64,000 nucleotides of DNA from Pelomonas sp. CA6 (GCF_022549225.1 NZ_JAKZFD010000001.1:558001-622000), one strand, 5' to 3'; counted from the stretch's first letter, positions 21,099-29,689 are shown. The notes: generated by a model not told the origin, from the sequence alone. Numbers and translations: made by a program.

Positions 21099-21719
21099 AT
21101 GTACACGCCCCGCCATTTCATGCTCGACGATCCCGTGCTGCGGCGCCGGCTGGTGCGCGAGCATCCGCTGGCCCTGCTGGTGGCCACCGATGCCCGTGCC
21201 CCGGAGCAGCCGCCCATTGCGCTGCATCTGCCCATGGTCTGGAGCGCCGAGGACGGTGACGGCGGCGCGCTGGAGGGCCATCTGGCGCGGGCCAATCCCC
21301 ATCTGGCGGCGCTGCGCGACGGCCAGCCGGTGCGCCTGATGTTCAGCGGGCCCGACGCCTATGTCTCGCCGTCGCTGTACGACGGCGCGCTCAACGTGCC
21401 GACCTGGAACTACCTGGCGCTGGAGGTGCAGGGCCGCCTGGCGCTGGTCGACGAGCGCGAGGCCAAGGACACGCTGCTGAAGCGGCTGATCGCGCAGCAG
21501 GACCCGGGCTACGCCGCGCACTGGCGCGGCCTGCCCGAGGCCTATCAGCAGCGCATGCTGGACGCCATCGTCGGGCTGCGCGTGCAGGTCCTGGCCGTGG
21601 CGGCCAAGGCCAAGCTCAGCCAGAACCGTTCCGCCGCCGAGCGCGCGCGCGTGGCGGCCCATTTCGAGGCCGGCACGGCCGCCGGCCTGGCGCGCTGGAT
21701 GCGCGAGCTGGCGCCCTGA
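21099..21719 (+). CDS. PaiB-like FMN-binding negative regulator family protein
   Basis: 206 residues, matching the PaiB family (pfam FMN_bind_2). Typical segments are visible: MYTPRHF at the start, HPLALLVAT, ALHLPM, HLARANPH, VMFSGPDAYVSPSLY-like and VPTWNYLALEVQG. PaiB was described as a repressor of sporulation proteases in Bacillus, but most homologues are probably flavin-binding enzymes or sensors. It is divergent from the MocR gene and followed 29 bp later by a GNAT gene, an arrangement that suggests a small MocR-controlled operon. Confidence 0.88.
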   Translation: MYTPRHFMLDDPVLRRRLVREHPLALLVATDARAPEQPPIALHLPMVWSAEDGDGGALEGHLARANPHLAALRDGQPVRLMFSGPDAYVSPSLYDGALNVPTWNYLALEVQGRLALVDEREAKDTLLKRLIAQQDPGYAAHWRGLPEAYQQRMLDAIVGLRVQVLAVAAKAKLSQNRSAAERARVAAHFEAGTAAGLARWMRELAP

Positions 21720-21748
21720 TTCTTTCCACTTCCGATCTGGAGATCACG

Positions 21749-22351
21749 ATGGCAAGACCTGCCCCCCTGGACATCCATCCCGTCACGCTGCGCGGCCGCG
21801 TGGTGCAGCTGGAACCGCTGAGCCTGGACCATGTCGAGGGCCTGTGCGAGCACGGCCTGGAGCCGGCGCTGTGGCAGTGGATCCCCACGCAGGCCCTGAC
21901 GCCCGAGGACATGCGGGCCTACGTGGTCCAGGCGCTGGCCGAGCAGGAGCGCGGGCAGTCGCTGCCCTTCGCGATCCGCGACCTGGCCTCGGGCCAGCTG
22001 GCCGGCTGCACGCGCTTCGGCAACATCTCGGCGGCGGACCGGCGGCTGGAAATCGGCTGGACCTTCGTGGGCCTGCCCTTCCAGCGCAGCGGCGTGAACA
22101 CCGAGGCCAAGACCCTGCTGCTGACCCACGCCTTCGAGACCCTGGGCGCCTACCGCGTCGAGCTGAAGACCGACGTGCTCAACGAGACCTCGCGCCGCGC
22201 CATCGCCCGCCTGGGCGCGACGCAGGAAGGCATCTTCCGCCGCCATGTGATCACCCACAGCGGCCGCGCGCGCGACACGGTCTACTTCGCCATCCTCGAC
22301 CACGAATGGCCGGCGGTGAAGCAGAGGCTGCAGGGCCTGTTGAAACAGTGA
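21749..22351 (+). CDS. GNAT acetyltransferase, RimJ/RimL type
   Basis: 200 residues with the layout of RimJ/RimL-like N-acetyltransferases: LRGRVVQLEPLS at the start, IGWTFVGLPFQRSGVNTEAK as the acetyl-CoA binding region, and a C-terminal LGAYRVELKTDVLNETSRRAIARLGA helix-strand unit. It is preceded by a good Shine-Dalgarno (GGAG) 29 bp after the PaiB-like gene. PaiA/PaiB pairing of an acetyltransferase with this family is known in Bacillus, though this GNAT is not clearly PaiA. The acceptor substrate is unknown. Confidence 0.85.
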   Translation: MARPAPLDIHPVTLRGRVVQLEPLSLDHVEGLCEHGLEPALWQWIPTQALTPEDMRAYVVQALAEQERGQSLPFAIRDLASGQLAGCTRFGNISAADRRLEIGWTFVGLPFQRSGVNTEAKTLLLTHAFETLGAYRVELKTDVLNETSRRAIARLGATQEGIFRRHVITHSGRARDTVYFAILDHEWPAVKQRLQGLLKQ

Positions 22352-22353
22352 GC

Positions 22354-22455
22354 CCCTCGGCCAGCGGGGGCGGCGATGTTCGAAGGGGGAGGCCCCGCTC
22401 GCACATCGCCAGACGGGCCGGCTTGGGGCCGCCCGGCGCGCGGCCCCGGGCGGCC
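22354..22455. repeat. Hairpin repeat copy R1, between convergent genes
   Basis: About 100 bp between the stop codons of the GNAT and ETF-QO genes. It shares with the 36.6-kb cluster the segment from GGGGGCGGCGATG through CCCCGCTCGCACATCGCC to GGGCCGGCTTGGGG. GGCGATG and CATCGCC are the base of a hairpin. The variable upstream stem of other copies is reduced here to CCCC...GGGG. Confidence 0.8.
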
Positions 22456-22474
22456 AAAGCAGCGCGCCGCGGGC

Positions 22475-24160
22475 TTACATGCCGGCGTAGTTGGGGCCGC
22501 CGCCGCCTTCCGGGGTGATCCAGACGATGTTCTGGGTCGGGTCCTTGATGTCGCAGGTCTTGCAGTGCACGCAGTTCTGCGCGTTGATCTGCAGCCGGTC
22601 GCTGCCATCCTCGTTCTTGACGAACTCGTAGACGCCGGCCGGGCAGTAGCGGCTCTCGGGACCGGCGAACTGGGCCAGGTTGACCTGCACCGGCACGTCC
22701 GCGTTCTTCAGCGTCAGGTGGGCCGGCTGGTTCTCTTCGTGGTTGGTGTTGGAGATGAACACCGACGAGAGGCGGTCGAAGGTCAGCTTGCCGTCCGGCT
22801 TCGGGTACTCGATGCGCGGCATCTCGGCGGCCGGCCTCAGCTGCACATGGTCGGGCAGCGGGCGGTGCAGGGTCCAGGGCGGGCTCTTGATGCCGAGCTT
22901 GGGCAGCAGCCACTGCTCGATGCCGGTCATCAGCGTGCCAATGGTGTTGCCCTTCTTGAACCAGGTCTTGAAGTTGCGCGACTGGTGCAGCTCGTCGTGC
23001 AGCCAGCTCTTCTCGAAGGCTGCCGTGTAGGCGTTCAGCTCGTCCTTCTCGCGGCCCGCGGCGAGCGCGTCGACCAGGGCCTCGGCGCACATCATGCCGG
23101 TCTTGATCGCGGCATGGCTGCCCTTGATGCGCGCGGCGTTCAGGAAGCCGGCGTCGCAGCCGATCAGCGCGCCGCCCGGGAAGACCGGCTTGGGCAGCGA
23201 CAGCAGGCCGCCCGCGGTGATCGCGCGCGCGCCATAGCCCAGGCGCTTGCCGCCTTCGATGTGCTTGCGGATGCTGGGGTGGGTCTTCCAGCGCTGCATT
23301 TCCTCGAAGGGCGACAGCCAGGGGTTCTTGTAGTCCAGCCCGACCACATAGCCCAGCGTGACCTTGTTGCCTTCCAGGTGGTAGAGGAAGCCGCCGCCAT
23401 AGGTGTCGGCGTCCATGGGCCAGCCGGCGGTGTGCACCACCAGGCCGGGCTGGGCCTTGTCGGCCGGCACTTCCCACAGCTCCTTGACGCCGATCGCGTA
23501 GCTCTGCGGGTCGCGGCCGGCGTCGAGCTGGAACTTGGCGATCAGCTGCTTGCCCAGGTGGCCGCGCGAGCCCTCGGCGAAGATGGTGTACTTGCCCAGC
23601 AGCTCCATGCCCAGCTGGAAGCCCTCGTGCGGCTGGCCGTCCTTGCCCACGCCCATGTTGCCGGTGGCCACGCCGCGCACGCGCCCCTGTTCGTCGTACA
23701 GCACCTCGGCGGCGGCGAAGCCGGGGAAGATTTCCACGCCCAGCGCCTCGGCCTGCTCGCCCAGCCACTTGGTCACGGCGCCCAGCGAGATCACGTAGTT
23801 GCCATGGTTGTGGAAGCAGGCCGGGATCAGCCATTGCGGCGTGCGCTTGGCATCGCTCGGGCCGAGGAACAGCACCTCGTCGCCGGTGACGGGCTGGTTC
23901 AGCGGCGCGCCCAGCTCCTTCCAGTTCGGGAACAGCTCGGTGATCGCACGCGGGTCCATCACCGCGCCGGAGAGGATGTGGGCGCCGGGTTCCGAGCCTT
24001 TCTCCAGCACGACGACGGAGATGTCCTGGCCCTTCTCGGCCGCCAGCTGCTTCACGCGGATCGCGGTGGACAGACCGGCGGGGCCGGCACCGACCACGAC
24101 CACGTCGTACTCCATGCTCTCGCGCGGTCCGAATTGGGCAAGCAGTTCCTCAGAGCTCAT
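22475..24160 (-). CDS. etfQO: Electron transfer flavoprotein-ubiquinone oxidoreductase
   Basis: Passes electrons from ETF, reduced by acyl-CoA dehydrogenases, to ubiquinone at the inner membrane. 561 residues: an N-terminal FAD dinucleotide fold (VVVGAGPAGLSTAIR), a second FAD motif with GCDAGFLN, and a C-terminal 4Fe-4S domain with CPAGVYEF and CVHCKTCDIKDP. The ATG at 24160 has GAAGGA six bases upstream. The monocistronic gene is divergent from the SDR gene, with a TetR-type dyad between them, which fits control by a fatty-acid or acyl-CoA responsive repressor. Confidence 0.97.
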   Translation of the reverse strand: MSSEELLAQFGPRESMEYDVVVVGAGPAGLSTAIRVKQLAAEKGQDISVVVLEKGSEPGAHILSGAVMDPRAITELFPNWKELGAPLNQPVTGDEVLFLGPSDAKRTPQWLIPACFHNHGNYVISLGAVTKWLGEQAEALGVEIFPGFAAAEVLYDEQGRVRGVATGNMGVGKDGQPHEGFQLGMELLGKYTIFAEGSRGHLGKQLIAKFQLDAGRDPQSYAIGVKELWEVPADKAQPGLVVHTAGWPMDADTYGGGFLYHLEGNKVTLGYVVGLDYKNPWLSPFEEMQRWKTHPSIRKHIEGGKRLGYGARAITAGGLLSLPKPVFPGGALIGCDAGFLNAARIKGSHAAIKTGMMCAEALVDALAAGREKDELNAYTAAFEKSWLHDELHQSRNFKTWFKKGNTIGTLMTGIEQWLLPKLGIKSPPWTLHRPLPDHVQLRPAAEMPRIEYPKPDGKLTFDRLSSVFISNTNHEENQPAHLTLKNADVPVQVNLAQFAGPESRYCPAGVYEFVKNEDGSDRLQINAQNCVHCKTCDIKDPTQNIVWITPEGGGGPNYAGM

Positions 24161-24250
24161 GGAAGTCCTTCGTGGTTGTCTCTAGCTGATAGGCGGGGCA
24201 GGGCGCATGCCTCCCCTTGTGGCTGGGGCGCATTCTAGCCTTGCGTCCCG

Positions 24251-24274
24251 AAAATAGAACGGTCGTTCTATTTT
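24251..24274. promoter_or_regulatory. TetR-type operator between ETF-QO and SDR
   Basis: Ten-base arms AAAATAGAAC and GTTCTATTTT are perfect inverted complements around the 4-bp centre GGTC, in an otherwise GC-rich region. The GAACGG-TCGTTC core is the style bound by TetR/AcrR repressors of fatty-acid degradation. It lies 91 bp upstream of the ETF-QO start. No TetR gene is in the window. The rest of the 24161-24444 gap shows nothing else convincing. Confidence 0.75.
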
Positions 24275-24444
24275 GTTGCTAGAGCGCCAGCACTAGGACG
24301 AGGCAAGACCCGGCACCGTGGCCCGCGCGGCTCGCCGCGGGCTCTGGCGCCCCGGGGCGCGTGCTATCGTTTTGCGCTTGGTCCCCTGGCCCGCGCCCGC
24401 GGATGGCTGGCGGGCCGTCTTTTCCTTCAACCAGGAATCTCCCC

Positions 24445-25227
24445 ATGAGCTACAGCATTGACCTGTCGGGCCGTGTCGCCCTGGTGACCGGTGCGTCCAG
24501 CGGCCTGGGCGCGCAGTTCGCGCGCACCCTGTCCGCGGCCGGCGCCGCGGTGGTACTGGCGGGCCGCCGCGTGGATCGGCTCAAGACCCTGCGCGCCGAG
24601 ATCGAGGCCGGCGGCGGCGATGCCCACGTGGTGCAGCTGGACGTGACCGACCACGACAGCATCAAGGCCGCGGTCGCCCACGCCGAAACCGAGATGGGCA
24701 CGCTGGACATCCTGATCAACAACTCCGGCGTCAGCACCACGCAGAAGCTGACCGACGTGACGCCCGAGGACTACGACTTCGTGATGAACACCAATGCGCG
24801 CGGGGCCTTCTTCGTCGCGCAGGAGGTGGGCAAGCGCATGCTGGCGCGCGCCCGCGGCGCGGCGCCGGGCACCTTCACCGGTGGGCGCATCGTCAACATC
24901 GCGTCCATGGCCGGCCTGCGCGTGCTGGGCCAGATCGGCGTCTACTGCATGAGCAAGGCCGCCGTGATCCACATGACGCGCTCGATGGCGCTGGAGTGGG
25001 GCAAGTACGGCATCAACGTCAACGCGATCTGCCCCGGCTACATCGACACCGAGATCAACCACCACCACTGGACCACCGAGCAGGGCCGCAAGCTCGTGGA
25101 CCTGCTGCCGCGCAAGCGCGTGGGTCAGCCTCAGGACCTGGACACGGCGCTGCTGATGCTGTGCGCCAACGAGAGCCATTTCATCAACGGCGCGGTGATC
25201 CAGGCGGACGACGGTTTCGGAGTTTGA
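24445..25227 (+). CDS. Short-chain dehydrogenase/reductase
   Basis: Classical SDR of 260 residues. The NAD(P)-binding motif TGASSGLG (residues about 15-22), NNSG and the catalytic Ser...Tyr-x-x-x-Lys (YCMSKAA) are all present, as is the CPGYIDTEIN segment after the active site. The ATG at 24445 follows AGGAA with proper spacing; an earlier in-frame ATG would add a non-conserved leader. It is four bases upstream of yceH. A role in beta-oxidation or 3-hydroxyacyl metabolism is suggested by the shared regulatory dyad with ETF-QO, but the substrate is not evident. Confidence 0.93.
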   Translation: MSYSIDLSGRVALVTGASSGLGAQFARTLSAAGAAVVLAGRRVDRLKTLRAEIEAGGGDAHVVQLDVTDHDSIKAAVAHAETEMGTLDILINNSGVSTTQKLTDVTPEDYDFVMNTNARGAFFVAQEVGKRMLARARGAAPGTFTGGRIVNIASMAGLRVLGQIGVYCMSKAAVIHMTRSMALEWGKYGINVNAICPGYIDTEINHHHWTTEQGRKLVDLLPRKRVGQPQDLDTALLMLCANESHFINGAVIQADDGFGV

Positions 25228-25231
25228 CGGC

Positions 25232-25891
25232 ATGAGTGTGCGTACCCTGAGCGCGGCGGAAGCGCGCGTGCTGGCCGTGCTGGTGGAAAAGGAATCCACC
25301 GTGCCGGACAGCTATCCGATGTCCTTGAACAGCCTGACCCTGGGCTGCAACCAGAAGACCGCGCGCGACCCGGTGATGAACCTGGCCGAGTCGGAGGTGG
25401 CGGCGGCGCTGGACGAGCTGAAGTCCATGAGCCTGGTCCATGAGGTCAGTGGCAGCCGCGTGACCCGCTTCGCGCACAACATGCGCCGCGTGCTGGGCGT
25501 GCCGGGCCAGTCCGAGGCCTTGCTGGCGGTGATGATGCTGCGCGGGCCGCAAACGGCGGCCGAGCTGCGCCTCAACAGCGAGCGGCTGCACCGCTTCGCC
25601 GACGTTTCGTCGGTCGAAGGCTTTCTGGAAGAACTGGCCGAGCGCGAGCCGCCGCTGGCGCGCAAGCTCGCCCGCGCGCCCGGCGCGCGCGAATCGCGCT
25701 GGGCCCATCTGCTGGCCGGCGAGCCCGCGCTGCCGGCCGCCGAGGTCCGCGCGTCGTCGGATGCCCCGGCTCCTGCGCGCGACGCGGAACTGGCCGCGCT
25801 TCGCGAGGAGGTGGCGACGCTGAAGGAACTGGTGCACCGCATGGCGCAGCAGCTGGGCGTGGAGATCGAACCGGGGCCCCAAGGCGGTTGA
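25232..25891 (+). CDS. YceH family protein (DUF480)
   Basis: 219 residues, recognisable by the opening LSAAEARVLAVLVEKE, then YPMSLNSLTLGCNQKTARDPVM and the second winged-helix unit LRGPQTAAELRLNSERLHRF. The family consists of two winged helices and is widespread in proteobacteria with no established role. A heptad-like C-terminal segment (AALREEVATLKELVHRM) could dimerise. It lies 4 bp after the SDR gene and 1 bp before the thioesterase, so the three are surely co-transcribed. Confidence 0.9.
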   Translation: MSVRTLSAAEARVLAVLVEKESTVPDSYPMSLNSLTLGCNQKTARDPVMNLAESEVAAALDELKSMSLVHEVSGSRVTRFAHNMRRVLGVPGQSEALLAVMMLRGPQTAAELRLNSERLHRFADVSSVEGFLEELAEREPPLARKLARAPGARESRWAHLLAGEPALPAAEVRASSDAPAPARDAELAALREEVATLKELVHRMAQQLGVEIEPGPQGG

Positions 25892-25892
25892 G

Positions 25893-26330
25893 ATGCGCAT
25901 AGACATCCCCGAGGACAAGCGGCTGGTCCATGAGTGCCGCATCCCGATACGCTGGGGCGACATGGACGCCATGGGCCATGTCAACAACGCGGTCTACTTC
26001 CGCTACATGGAAATCGCCCGTGTGGACTGGCTGGACAGCCTGGGTGGCGCACCCGCGCCGGAGGGCCAGGGCCCGGTGATCGTCAACGCCTTCTGCAATT
26101 TTTACCGCCCGCTCAGCTACCCCGGCGAGGTGCTGGCCCGGCACTATGTGTCCAACCCCGGGCGCAGCAGCTTCGACACCTGGATCGTGCTGGAACGCAG
26201 CGATCAGCCCGGCGTGATCTACGCCGCGGGCGGTGCCACCACCGTCTGGCAGGACGCGGCGACGCAGAAGTCCTGCCCGCTGCCGGACTGGCTGCGCCCG
26301 GTGCTGGCGCCGGACGGCGCGGGACGCTGA
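25893..26330 (+). CDS. Acyl-CoA thioesterase, 4HBT hotdog family
   Basis: 145 residues with the 4-hydroxybenzoyl-CoA thioesterase signature RWGDMDAMGHVNNAVYFRYMEIAR; the Asp in GDMDAMGHVNN is the family's catalytic residue. It would hydrolyse an acyl- or aryl-CoA. With the SDR and YceH genes it forms a three-gene operon beside ETF-QO, consistent with acyl-CoA metabolism. The true substrate cannot be read from the sequence. Confidence 0.92.
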   Translation: MRIDIPEDKRLVHECRIPIRWGDMDAMGHVNNAVYFRYMEIARVDWLDSLGGAPAPEGQGPVIVNAFCNFYRPLSYPGEVLARHYVSNPGRSSFDTWIVLERSDQPGVIYAAGGATTVWQDAATQKSCPLPDWLRPVLAPDGAGR

Positions 26331-26363
26331 GCGGAGCCCGCCGCGCCATCCGACGCCGCGGGC

Positions 26364-26927
26364 TCAGGACCCGCTGGCGACGACGCCCAGCTGCTGCAGC
26401 AGCGTCAGGTTGTCCTCCAGATGCCAGTTCTCGGCGATGCGCCCGCTGGCATCGATGCGGTAGATGTCGGTGGCGATGAAGTCGATCGCGCGGCCGTCGC
26501 CCTGGTGTGCGCCAAAGCGGCCGGTGAAATGGCCGCGAAAGCGCAGCCGGCCGACCACGCGGTCGCCCACCACCAGCATCTCTTCGACCTCGGCACGCAG
26601 GTCGGGCACGGCGGCGCGGAACTGCCGCGACGCGAAGAGCGGCCCCTCGGGCCCCTGCGGCCGCCCCGCGGGCAGGTTGCGGTCCATGAAGTCCGGCGCC
26701 AGCGCCGCCCGCGCGAGCGCCGGGTCGCCGCTGTTCCAGAACCCGTAGTAGCGGCGCGCAGCCAGGCTCTGCGCGGCCAGCCGTTCGGCGCTCAACGAAC
26801 GGTCGACCACGGTGGACGCGGGCTCGGGCAGGGTCTCCGCGGGATCGGCCGCCCGGGCCGGCAGGGCCAGGGTCGCGAGGAGGGCCAGCAGCAGCGGCGT
26901 GGACGCCAGGCGGGGGAGGTGAGGCAT
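26364..26927 (-). CDS. Exported SnoaL/NTF2-like protein
   Basis: 187 residues. A Sec signal peptide (residues 1-26, ending ALPARA) precedes a SnoaL-like polyketide-cyclase fold: YYGFWNSGDPALARAALAPDFMD, VVGDRVVGRLRFRGHFTGRFG and a C-terminal WHLEDNLTLLQQLG. The family includes ester cyclases that act as intracellular enzymes; a secreted form is less usual. The ATG at 26927 was chosen because the signal peptide starts there. It is divergent from the LysR gene, which probably regulates it. Confidence 0.8.
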   Translation of the reverse strand: MPHLPRLASTPLLLALLATLALPARAADPAETLPEPASTVVDRSLSAERLAAQSLAARRYYGFWNSGDPALARAALAPDFMDRNLPAGRPQGPEGPLFASRQFRAAVPDLRAEVEEMLVVGDRVVGRLRFRGHFTGRFGAHQGDGRAIDFIATDIYRIDASGRIAENWHLEDNLTLLQQLGVVASGS

Positions 26928-26978
26928 GGTGAATCGCAAGGTTGACGGTGGAGGCGCTACTGTCCCTCTTTCCATTGC

Positions 26979-27015
26979 GGAACAAAATGCCTCGCGGTGC
27001 TGAAGCACCTGTTCC
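26979..27015. promoter_or_regulatory. Nested inverted repeats in LysR/SnoaL gap
   Basis: An inner dyad GGTGC-TGAA-GCACC (26996-27009) is enclosed by GGAACA (26979-26984) and TGTTCC (27010-27015). Its position between the divergent starts makes it the probable LysR operator. Confidence 0.5.
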
Positions 27016-27045
27016 AAAACGAAATAGATACCCGAGGTGATCGCC

Positions 27046-27954
27046 ATGGCCGAGTTGGCCGACATGAAGCTCTTTGTGCAGACGGTGCGGGCCGGCAGCC
27101 TCTCGGCGGCAGGGCGGCTGCTCGGCTTTTCGCCGGCGGTGGGCAGCAAGCGCCTGGCGCGGCTGGAGGCCGACCTGGGCACGCGGCTGCTGCAGCGCAG
27201 CTCGCGCCGCCTGGCGTTGACCGAGGAGGGGGCGATCTACTTCGAACATTGCCAGGCGATCCTGGCCCAGGTGGACGAGGCCGAAGCGGCGGTCGGCCAC
27301 GGCCGCCAGCAGGCCCAGGGAGTGCTGCGCATCAGTTCGCCGGTGGCGTTGGGCCGGCGCTGGATCGGCCCGGCATTGGCGCGCTTCGCGGCGGCTCATC
27401 CGGCGGTGACGGTGCAGCTCTCACTCAGCGACGCGCTGGTCGATCTGCTGGAGGACGGCTACGACTGCGCGATCCGCATCGGCGGCCCGCCGGATTCGCG
27501 CCTGGCCGCCCGGCCGCTGGCCGAGAACCGGCGCATCGTCTGCGCGGCGCCGGCCTACCTGAGCCGCCATGGCCGGCCACAGCGGCCCGAGGACCTGGCC
27601 GGCCATGCCTGCCTCATCACCAGCCGCAACCGCGCGACCCTGGCCGACTGGCGCTTCTGGCCCCGTGACGCCGGCCCGCGCGTGGCGCCCACCGTGGTGC
27701 GCGTCGGCGGTCGCCTCGTCTGCGACAACGGCGACCAGGCCCACGACTGGTGCCTGGCCGGCCTGGGCGTGGCGCGGCGTTCCATCCTGGACGTGCGCGA
27801 GGAGCTGGCCGACGGCCGCCTGGTCGAGTTGCTGCCGGCGTGGACCGGCGAGCGGGCGCCGGTGCAACTGGTCTTCCCGTCGCGCCGCTTTCTGCCGGCG
27901 CGCACGCGGTTCTTCATCGAGCAGTTGGTGGCGGAGTTCGCGACGGCTCTCTGA
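27046..27954 (+). CDS. LysR-type transcriptional regulator
   Basis: 302 residues: N-terminal winged helix (residues about 5-60; FVQTVRAGSLSAAGRLLGFSPAVGSKRLARLE) and a periplasmic-binding-like effector domain. The sequence LEDGYDCAIRIGGPPDSRL is typical of the CrgA/DhcR-like LysR subgroup. A GTG at 27037 in frame is possible, but the ATG at 27046 has GAGG eight bases upstream. It likely controls the divergent SnoaL-like gene and itself. Confidence 0.9.
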   Translation: MAELADMKLFVQTVRAGSLSAAGRLLGFSPAVGSKRLARLEADLGTRLLQRSSRRLALTEEGAIYFEHCQAILAQVDEAEAAVGHGRQQAQGVLRISSPVALGRRWIGPALARFAAAHPAVTVQLSLSDALVDLLEDGYDCAIRIGGPPDSRLAARPLAENRRIVCAAPAYLSRHGRPQRPEDLAGHACLITSRNRATLADWRFWPRDAGPRVAPTVVRVGGRLVCDNGDQAHDWCLAGLGVARRSILDVREELADGRLVELLPAWTGERAPVQLVFPSRRFLPARTRFFIEQLVAEFATAL

Positions 27955-28031
27955 TGGGGATCGGCGCGGGCGTCAAGCCGGGTGGGCTGGATGCCCAAAG
28001 CCCGGCCGCGCGGTGCCGCGGAGGGCGCCCG

Positions 28032-28478
28032 TCACGGCTGCCGAACGCGGCGCATCTCGGCCGCGTATTCCGTGAACCCCAGGGAACGGTACATCTCGCG
28101 GGCGGGCTCCGTCGCCCCGAGCCGGACCTCGCCGATGCCCTGCGCGTCCAGGTGATCGAGGAGGGTGGAGACGAGCGCCTTCGAGATGCCCTGCCGGCGG
28201 TGGCTCTCCGCGCTGAAGACATTGGTGATGCGGGCCATCTGGCCGCCGGGGTTGCCGCGTGTCGGGCCCCAGTCGAGCAGGACGACGCCGGCCCCGCCGA
28301 CCACGACGCCATCCTCGACCGCGAACCAGCCCAGATAGGTGCCGGTGCCGATCTTGGGTTTGACCCACTGGGCGTAGGCCGGCCGACGCTCGGCGTCTTC
28401 CGGGCGAAAGCAGCCGTGCGCGGCGACCATGTCTGCGTCGGAGGGGATGACGCGGCGTAGGGTCCAGGAACGTTCCAT
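28032..28478 (-). CDS. GNAT acetyltransferase
   Basis: 148 residues with a GNAT core: WFAVEDGVVVGGAGVVLL, the acetyl-CoA loop region RRQGISKALV and a C-terminal REMYRSLGFTEYAAEMR. The ATG at 28478 was chosen because the protein starts directly with the fold. It is monocistronic, tail-to-tail with the LysR gene, and the acceptor is unknown. The gap 28479-28736 upstream of it shows no gene or clear motif. Confidence 0.82.
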   Translation of the reverse strand: MERSWTLRRVIPSDADMVAAHGCFRPEDAERRPAYAQWVKPKIGTGTYLGWFAVEDGVVVGGAGVVLLDWGPTRGNPGGQMARITNVFSAESHRRQGISKALVSTLLDHLDAQGIGEVRLGATEPAREMYRSLGFTEYAAEMRRVRQP

Positions 28479-28736
28479 GCGTGGATTCTCCCTTGATCCC
28501 GTTCCCTGGCGGCGCTGCCCGATGGCGCGGGCGATCGATCCACGGCATGCGGCGGCGTGGCAGCTCGAACACGCCAGCGGCGCAGATGTCGCCCCGGGCT
28601 GCAGTCGAGCTTGCCATGGGGGCCGCCATCGCCTGGCCCTGTTCACTGTTCTGAGAGCGGGGAGACCTCTGCGCACGCCAGGCGCACAACATCAGGGCTT
28701 TTGCCCAGTCCGTCTTGTCTCAGGTCAAATATCATT

Positions 28737-28756
28737 GAATTCTTATTTATGAATTC
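28737..28756. promoter_or_regulatory. AT-rich dyad, candidate SoxR operator 1
   Basis: Two GAATTC sites (28737-28742 and 28751-28756) are separated by the AT-only spacer TTATTTAT, just before the cytochrome c gene. GAATTC is its own complement, so the pair is both direct and inverted, with 14 bp between centres. The drop in GC is marked. Confidence 0.5.
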
Positions 28757-28769
28757 CCAAGGAGACCCC

Positions 28770-29084
28770 ATGCGTCTGCTGTCCCTGATCGCTCCCGCCG
28801 CGCTGCTGATCGGCGCCGCCATGCCGGCCCACGCCAATCTGGCGCTGGCGCAGAAGAATGCCTGCATGGCCTGCCACGCGGTGGACAAGAAGCTGGTCGG
28901 GCCGGCCTACCAGGAGGTGGCCAAGAAGTACGCCGGCCAGGCGGACGCGAAGGCCAAGCTGGCCGCCAGCATCAAGCAGGGCGGGGCGGGCAAATGGGGC
29001 CCGGTGCCCATGCCGGCGCAGCCCAATCTGTCCGACGACGACCTGCAGGCCCTGGCCGGCTGGATCCTGGCCGGCGCCAAATAA
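28770..29084 (+). CDS. Small periplasmic cytochrome c (c551/c552 type)
   Basis: 104 residues: a Sec signal peptide (about 1-21, ending AHA), one heme motif CMACH, and the class I C-terminal segment with the likely axial Met in PVPMPAQPNLSDDDL. An in-frame ATG at 28749 is passed over because AAGGAGA stands at the right distance from 28770. It probably receives electrons from the Sox system and hands them to an oxidase. Its heme domain closely resembles the second heme domain of SoxD in this window (both CxACHA..KLVGP and PMP..). Confidence 0.92.
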   Translation: MRLLSLIAPAALLIGAAMPAHANLALAQKNACMACHAVDKKLVGPAYQEVAKKYAGQADAKAKLAASIKQGGAGKWGPVPMPAQPNLSDDDLQALAGWILAGAK

Positions 29085-29171
29085 GCCGGTTGCGCCAGGC
29101 CTGGCCGACCACGGCGCCGGTGTGCCCACGGGGGGCTTGGGCGGGAGGGCAGGGCATAGAATGTCGCCCTC

Positions 29172-29543
29172 ATGACCTCCTCTGCAACCATGACCCCTCA
29201 GGACAACCAGACCAAGGTGTTCGAATCGGTGGCGGAGCTGTTCTCTCTGCTGTCCACGCCGATACGGCTGCGCATCATCAGCGCGGTCTGCAATGGCGAA
29301 AAGAACGTGTCGGAGCTGCTCGCCGAGATCGAAACGACGCAGCCCAACATGTCGCAGCACCTGTCCACGTTGTACCGCAGCGGCGTGCTGTCGCGCCGCC
29401 GCGAGGGCACGCAGATCTACTACAGCCTGCAGAGCCAGCGCGTCGCCACCCTGTGCCGTGCGGTCTGCACGCAGGTGGCGATCGAGCTGGACGGCGACGC
29501 CGAAATCGACCCGGCGGAGCGCCTGATCCCCAACGGGCGCTGA
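29172..29543 (+). CDS. soxR: ArsR-family persulfide-type regulator SoxR
   Basis: 123 residues. The winged helix (residues about 20-90) reads ELFSLLSTPIRLRIISAVCNGEKNVSELL and NMSQHLSTLYRSGVLSRRREGTQIYY. Cys40, Cys95 and Cys99 occupy positions used by the SqrR/BigR/SoxR group, where two Cys form a tri- or tetrasulfide that releases DNA; the metal-binding ArsR motif is absent. It should therefore repress the sox genes until reduced sulfur appears. A start at 29190 is also possible. This ArsR-type SoxR is unrelated to the MerR-type redox sensor of the same name. Confidence 0.88.
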   Translation: MTSSATMTPQDNQTKVFESVAELFSLLSTPIRLRIISAVCNGEKNVSELLAEIETTQPNMSQHLSTLYRSGVLSRRREGTQIYYSLQSQRVATLCRAVCTQVAIELDGDAEIDPAERLIPNGR

Positions 29544-29551
29544 GGCCCCCG

Positions 29552-29568
29552 GCCGGCGGTCCGCCGGC
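29552..29568 (+). terminator. Hairpin after soxR
   Basis: GCCGGCGG and CCGCCGGC pair around a single T, followed by a pyrimidine-rich stretch rather than a strict T run. It may attenuate transcription into the sox operon. Confidence 0.45.
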
Positions 29569-29689
29569 TTCCTGTCTTCCGGCATGCCGCCGCTCCCGGT
29601 GCGGCGGCCCGCCCGCGCCATCCCGCCGTGCGTCAGCCGCTCGCGCGTTGCGCCTAGCGCCCCATCCCAGGGAAAGTCCTTAAATATTC

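Noticed and set aside
28479-28736. Possible small gene upstream of the cytochrome c
   Set aside because: Open frames here lack a Shine-Dalgarno and any protein-like pattern and read through the GNAT promoter.
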